Source of the DNA: Lachnospiraceae bacterium
Lineage (GTDB): Bacteria > Bacillota > Clostridia > Lachnospirales > Lachnospiraceae
Assembly (NCBI GenBank): GCA_029225065.1
Contig: JAQXVT010000027.1
Coordinates: 87,364 to 151,363, forward strand
Reading direction: 5' to 3'
Length of the DNA: 64,000 nt
The notes under the pieces were generated by a model that saw only the letters and a program-made list of their open reading frames with translations, searched no databases and was not told the DNA's origin. Below are positions 60,824-64,000 of this stretch, piece after piece. Position numbers and translations under genes: made by a program. Every line of letters starts with the position of its first letter. Positions within the stretch are counted from its first letter, which is position 1.

Positions 60824-62569
60824 TCACTTCACAAGAGCCTCCATAAAGCGCACCGCAAGTGCACCTTCTTTTCTTTCATTATTTACCTCAAAATATTCTT
60901 CCCCGGTATCTAAATAAGGAATCGTCTTCCAGAACTTTACAGCTTCACCCTCCGGAGCGCTTACTGATATATGAAGCACATATCTCGTTCCAATTTCAAG
61001 ATTACAATTTTCGAAATCAATCTCATAATATCCGCCTTTTGTCTTCTCACTTTGAAACTCTGCCTTTCCGACTTCCTTTCCATCAGCGGCCTGTTCCACA
61101 GAGATAACAATTTTTCCGTCTTTCGGCGGAGCAAAGCGGAGCGTAATAGAATCCAGCTGCTCCCGGTTTGCGGTAAATGACTGCCGGATCTCCCCGCCGT
61201 CACGTATCTGAACACTTCCGCTCAATGTTCTCGTCAGATAATTTGTAAAAGCATATGGTGCATTATATTTTTCACGATTGGCTCCAAGTGATACCGCTAA
61301 AATCAAACAAATTCCAATAACAGAAACAACGGTTTTTTTTCTGATAAATTTCGATAAGCCTTCTATAATCAGTAAAACCGTCATGCAGACAATAGAAAGC
61401 CCCTCCACCCATACCGGAATTGTTACATGCATATAGGTGTAATATTTATCTCCCGCTGCCTCCATCCATCCAAACGGAAGCGGAATCACAACCAGCAGCA
61501 TTCCAGCCAGATAAATCAGGTCTTTTCTCTTCTTTTCCTCACTGTCCAGATAGGCGATAATCGGAAGAATCATAAAAACAGCCGTATAAACATAGCTGAT
61601 TGCAGGAACACCAATTACCATACATGACATCAGCAGAATCGCTTTCCAGCTCTGATTCAGTCCGAGAATTGCCCAGATGCCAAGCAAAAGAAAGAGAACA
61701 AGGCACACATGCGCCAAAAAGATACTGTTTCCGCCAATTCCAGCAAACGCATTTTTCAAAATCGTCACATAATCCAGCTGACATCCAATCCGGCTGATTG
61801 CAAAATTTTCAGACGCACCGGCCACATTATGGAAATACAGGCGCAGTCCCTTTCCGATTCCGTCGAAAAACATAAACGGAACTATAAATAATGCCACTCC
61901 GTATCCAACCAGTCTTGCTGCTTCTTTGTACTTTTTCTCCCGTATTAACAGGAACCCAAAGATTGCCGGATACAACTTCATGCCGGCCGCTGCTGCTAAC
62001 GAAAGATAAGATAATTCTCTCAGAACAGGACTCTTTGCATCTTTCCATGCCAGAAACAGCATGGTCAGCGTCATAACCAGAAAAATCAGATTTGCCCGTT
62101 CAAACTGATATAAAAAGGGAACCGTAAACAGCATGCAAACCGCAAATACATTCTTTTCCAGTTTTGAACCCTTTTTCCATGCAGTACAGGTAATATAATA
62201 GAAAAGCAGCAGGACATTCATGTAGATAACAAAATACAAGCTGCACTCCTGCAATGACTGTACGTCTGCAAGGCTTTTCCAGTCCAACAGCTGTGTCAGC
62301 GTATCAACTGACATCAGCCGTGTAATCAACATGTAAAAAAGATTTGCAAGCGGTGGGTAAGAATCACCACGCGTATAGCGTTCAGCACGTCTCCAATACA
62401 CATTTCCCCTTAAACTTGTAAAAAAGTCATAAAAGGAAGAACCTGCTTTCCACAAATAAAGCTTCAGCGATTCATAATGTGTCAATACAATTGAGCCGGC
62501 AAAAATCAACAATGAACCAATTAAAACGGTATAAAATATTTTTTTGACCCGTTCTGTCTTTATTTCCAT
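60824..62569 (-). CDS. GT87-like membrane glycosyltransferase
   Basis: A 581-residue protein with about ten membrane segments and a C-terminal extracellular beta domain (about 440-581). The segment AAAAGMKLYPAIFGFLLIREKKY and an early exposed acidic/aromatic loop are typical of DUF2029/GT87 polyprenol-phosphate-mannose transferases (full motif split: AAAAGMKLYPAIFG, LLIREKKY). Substrate is unknown. It lies about 45 nt downstream of the flippase gene on the same strand, so both probably act in making a surface glycan. Confidence 0.8.
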   Translation of the reverse strand: MEIKTERVKKIFYTVLIGSLLIFAGSIVLTHYESLKLYLWKAGSSFYDFFTSLRGNVYWRRAERYTRGDSYPPLANLFYMLITRLMSVDTLTQLLDWKSLADVQSLQECSLYFVIYMNVLLLFYYITCTAWKKGSKLEKNVFAVCMLFTVPFLYQFERANLIFLVMTLTMLFLAWKDAKSPVLRELSYLSLAAAAGMKLYPAIFGFLLIREKKYKEAARLVGYGVALFIVPFMFFDGIGKGLRLYFHNVAGASENFAISRIGCQLDYVTILKNAFAGIGGNSIFLAHVCLVLFLLLGIWAILGLNQSWKAILLMSCMVIGVPAISYVYTAVFMILPIIAYLDSEEKKRKDLIYLAGMLLVVIPLPFGWMEAAGDKYYTYMHVTIPVWVEGLSIVCMTVLLIIEGLSKFIRKKTVVSVIGICLILAVSLGANREKYNAPYAFTNYLTRTLSGSVQIRDGGEIRQSFTANREQLDSITLRFAPPKDGKIVISVEQAADGKEVGKAEFQSEKTKGGYYEIDFENCNLEIGTRYVLHISVSAPEGEAVKFWKTIPYLDTGEEYFEVNNERKEGALAVRFMEALVK

Positions 62570-62615
62570 TTGATTCTCTCACCTCTTTCCAATCAGCCGC
62601 TTAAGCTTTTCCAGT

Positions 62616-63890
62616 CTAAGCCTCTTTCTTTACGGCCGCAATCAATTTATATCCCATCATAATTGCAAACAGAATTGACAGTAAAAACATCAATATCGTA
62701 TACAGCACCGATGCTCCCATGACTCCATTTTTGCGTACCATAATCGGTGATAATACATATGCTAACACAGCAGTAATCAGATAACCAACCACACTGATCG
62801 TCTGCATACGAATAATGGTAAGCGCAACCAGAAGGAAACCAGAAAGCGCCAGGAATCCACCGCCCACAAGCAGAATCAAAAGTTCTGCTTTATAAGCAGA
62901 CAAATCCGTATGATACAAAATGGATAATACCGGGATTCCGAGCAAATATCCACCGATCAGAGCTGCAGCCGTAATTCCCGCAACTATCACACACTCCAAC
63001 AGCACTTTTTTTACGAAAACTTTTACCTGCTTTTCCTTCCATAAAACAGCGAGCTGGGTAAGAATCGGCTGATAAATAAATCCATTTAAAAGTCCGATGA
63101 TGAACACCGGCATGGAAATGAAACCATAGCATGCCTGCACCTCGTCAGTAAGCTGTGCATCAATCGCATACTTCGGTGCATTTCCTATGTAAAAGGAAAG
63201 AAATGTACCCAAAAACAGTGGAAAACAAATCGTCAGAAGTTTTCTAACTTTTCCAAACTGAACCTTCTCCTGCTCATTTTCCTTTTTAAAATGCGGATAG
63301 GTTTCTTTTACAAAAACAATCAGAACAATGATAGAAAATACACAGGCTACAATCAAAGAATACAGAAGACTTTTCAGAATAATCATTCCGGCAATCCATA
63401 CAAGCATGGTAGAGATGAGCCGCAGCGTCATGATTTTTCCGCCGACATCCAATCTTCCGTTCAACTGGTACCATCCAAGATAGACATCTTCCATCGCGTC
63501 CACCGTCTTGAGCAGACACATAAAGAAAATAATCAGCATCTTTTCCTTTGTATAATCCAGCGTATAGCCTGTATACAAAATATATACCACAGAAATAACA
63601 ATCATTGCAGCAGATGAAATATATCTCGACGTCAGATATTCACCAAAGCTGAACTGTCCCTTGACATCCGTTGCCTGATAATTTTTCATTCCGTATTTTC
63701 CGATTGTCAGAAAAAGATTTGCATTTGCATATGCAATGGTAAACAATCCCGCTTCATAAAGACCGAGAGCTCTCGTAATTACCATAAGCAAAAATACAGA
63801 CTGAAAGCCGAAAATCATTCCGGCTGTCATATTCCATATATAGCTGCTCTGCTGAACTGACATTTTTTTATTTTCGTACAAAAATTTCAT
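62616..63890 (-). CDS. polysaccharide flippase (Wzx/MATE-like)
   Basis: A 424-residue membrane protein with about twelve membrane segments and the N-terminal pattern (SSYIWNMTAGMIFGFQSVFLL, split: SSYIWNMTAG, MIFGFQSVFLL) of lipid-linked oligosaccharide flippases. A GLYEAGLFTIAYA segment near residues 44-56 is also characteristic. It pairs with the GT87-like gene downstream and a dehydrogenase upstream. AAAGGGAGATATC leads into the ATG. Confidence 0.85.
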   Translation of the reverse strand: MKFLYENKKMSVQQSSYIWNMTAGMIFGFQSVFLLMVITRALGLYEAGLFTIAYANANLFLTIGKYGMKNYQATDVKGQFSFGEYLTSRYISSAAMIVISVVYILYTGYTLDYTKEKMLIIFFMCLLKTVDAMEDVYLGWYQLNGRLDVGGKIMTLRLISTMLVWIAGMIILKSLLYSLIVACVFSIIVLIVFVKETYPHFKKENEQEKVQFGKVRKLLTICFPLFLGTFLSFYIGNAPKYAIDAQLTDEVQACYGFISMPVFIIGLLNGFIYQPILTQLAVLWKEKQVKVFVKKVLLECVIVAGITAAALIGGYLLGIPVLSILYHTDLSAYKAELLILLVGGGFLALSGFLLVALTIIRMQTISVVGYLITAVLAYVLSPIMVRKNGVMGASVLYTILMFLLSILFAIMMGYKLIAAVKKEA

Positions 63891-63901
63891 GATATCTCCC
63901 T

Positions 63902-64000
63902 TTAAAACTCTATTTTTTCAGTCCATTCCCGCAATGTGTCTGCGCTCTTTTTCAGCTGACTCGTTTCCTCCTCTGTAAGCCGAACCGGAACACATCCACA
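63902..64000 (-). CDS. lactate/malate dehydrogenase, C-terminal end only
   Basis: The last 32 residues of a gene running off the window read VPVRLTEEETSQLKKSADTL and a short tail, a close fit to the C-terminal helix of L-lactate dehydrogenases. The stop is TAA at 63902-63904, just before the flippase start. The rest lies beyond base 64000, so substrate and full length cannot be judged. Confidence 0.7.
   Translation of the reverse strand, partial: CGCVPVRLTEEETSQLKKSADTLREWTEKIEF

Overview
The window reads as a chromosomal segment of a Gram-positive acetogen of the Lachnospiraceae (Clostridia), close to Blautia in style. The basis is a Wood-Ljungdahl gene block (acetyl-CoA synthase AcsB, CO dehydrogenase CooS, two CooC-type ATPases, MetF), an ackA-pta acetate pathway, and the conserved Firmicutes orders DUF512-der-plsY-gpsA, ylxM-ffh-rpsP-khpA-rimM-trmD-rplS-lepB-rbgA and plsX-acpP-rnc-smc-ftsY. 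The genus is inferred from gene content and order only; no search was run.

Layout. 1-7.7 kb (minus strand): an operon starting near 7.67 kb with a His-rich protein and a CooT-like nickel protein, then metF, cooC, cooS, an acsF-like ATPase and acsB. It combines methyl-branch reduction, CO2/CO interconversion, acetyl-CoA synthesis and nickel insertion, and probably continues beyond base 1. 7.7-12.6 kb: gpsA, plsY, der and a DUF512 radical-SAM protein. 12.8-16.3 kb: prs, pgeF, yraN, rnhB. 16.4-23.7 kb: three signal peptidase I genes around rbgA, then rplS-trmD-rimM-khpA-rpsP-ffh-ylxM. 23.8-31.5 kb: a metallophosphoesterase, ilvA, ftsY, smc, rnc. 31.6-36.3 kb: acpP, plsX, rpmF, a DUF177 protein, ackA, pta. 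A plus-strand tmcAL (36.5-37.9 kb) leaves a region divergent from pta and runs 53 nt into the end of a convergent secreted NlpC/P60 protein that carries nine 14-residue repeats.

39.5-48.9 kb: a degenerate small plus-strand reading frame, a PFL-family/ACT-domain pair, a WalJ-like hydrolase, coaE, polA, a zf-HC2 membrane protein, a DUF6062 protein and a D-2-hydroxyacid dehydrogenase. 49-56 kb: tRNA-Leu(CAA), bioB under a promoter that overlaps a BirA-like palindrome, leuA behind a T-box leader, an M20 peptidase, a nucleotidyltransferase followed by a small frame broken by a stop codon, and tRNA-Pro(GGG). 56-64 kb: an Uma2-family pseudogene, a secreted metallo-beta-lactamase-fold protein, a FeoA-domain protein, ftsH, and a surface-polysaccharide pair (GT87-like transferase and flippase), ending in the C-terminus of a lactate/malate dehydrogenase.

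Most of the window is core genome. The less ordinary material is intergenic: at least three families of imperfect palindromic repeats, an apparent operator in the leader of the CO dehydrogenase operon, the bioB operator-promoter, and several decaying small genes. I found no CRISPR array, prophage, transposase or obvious defence system.
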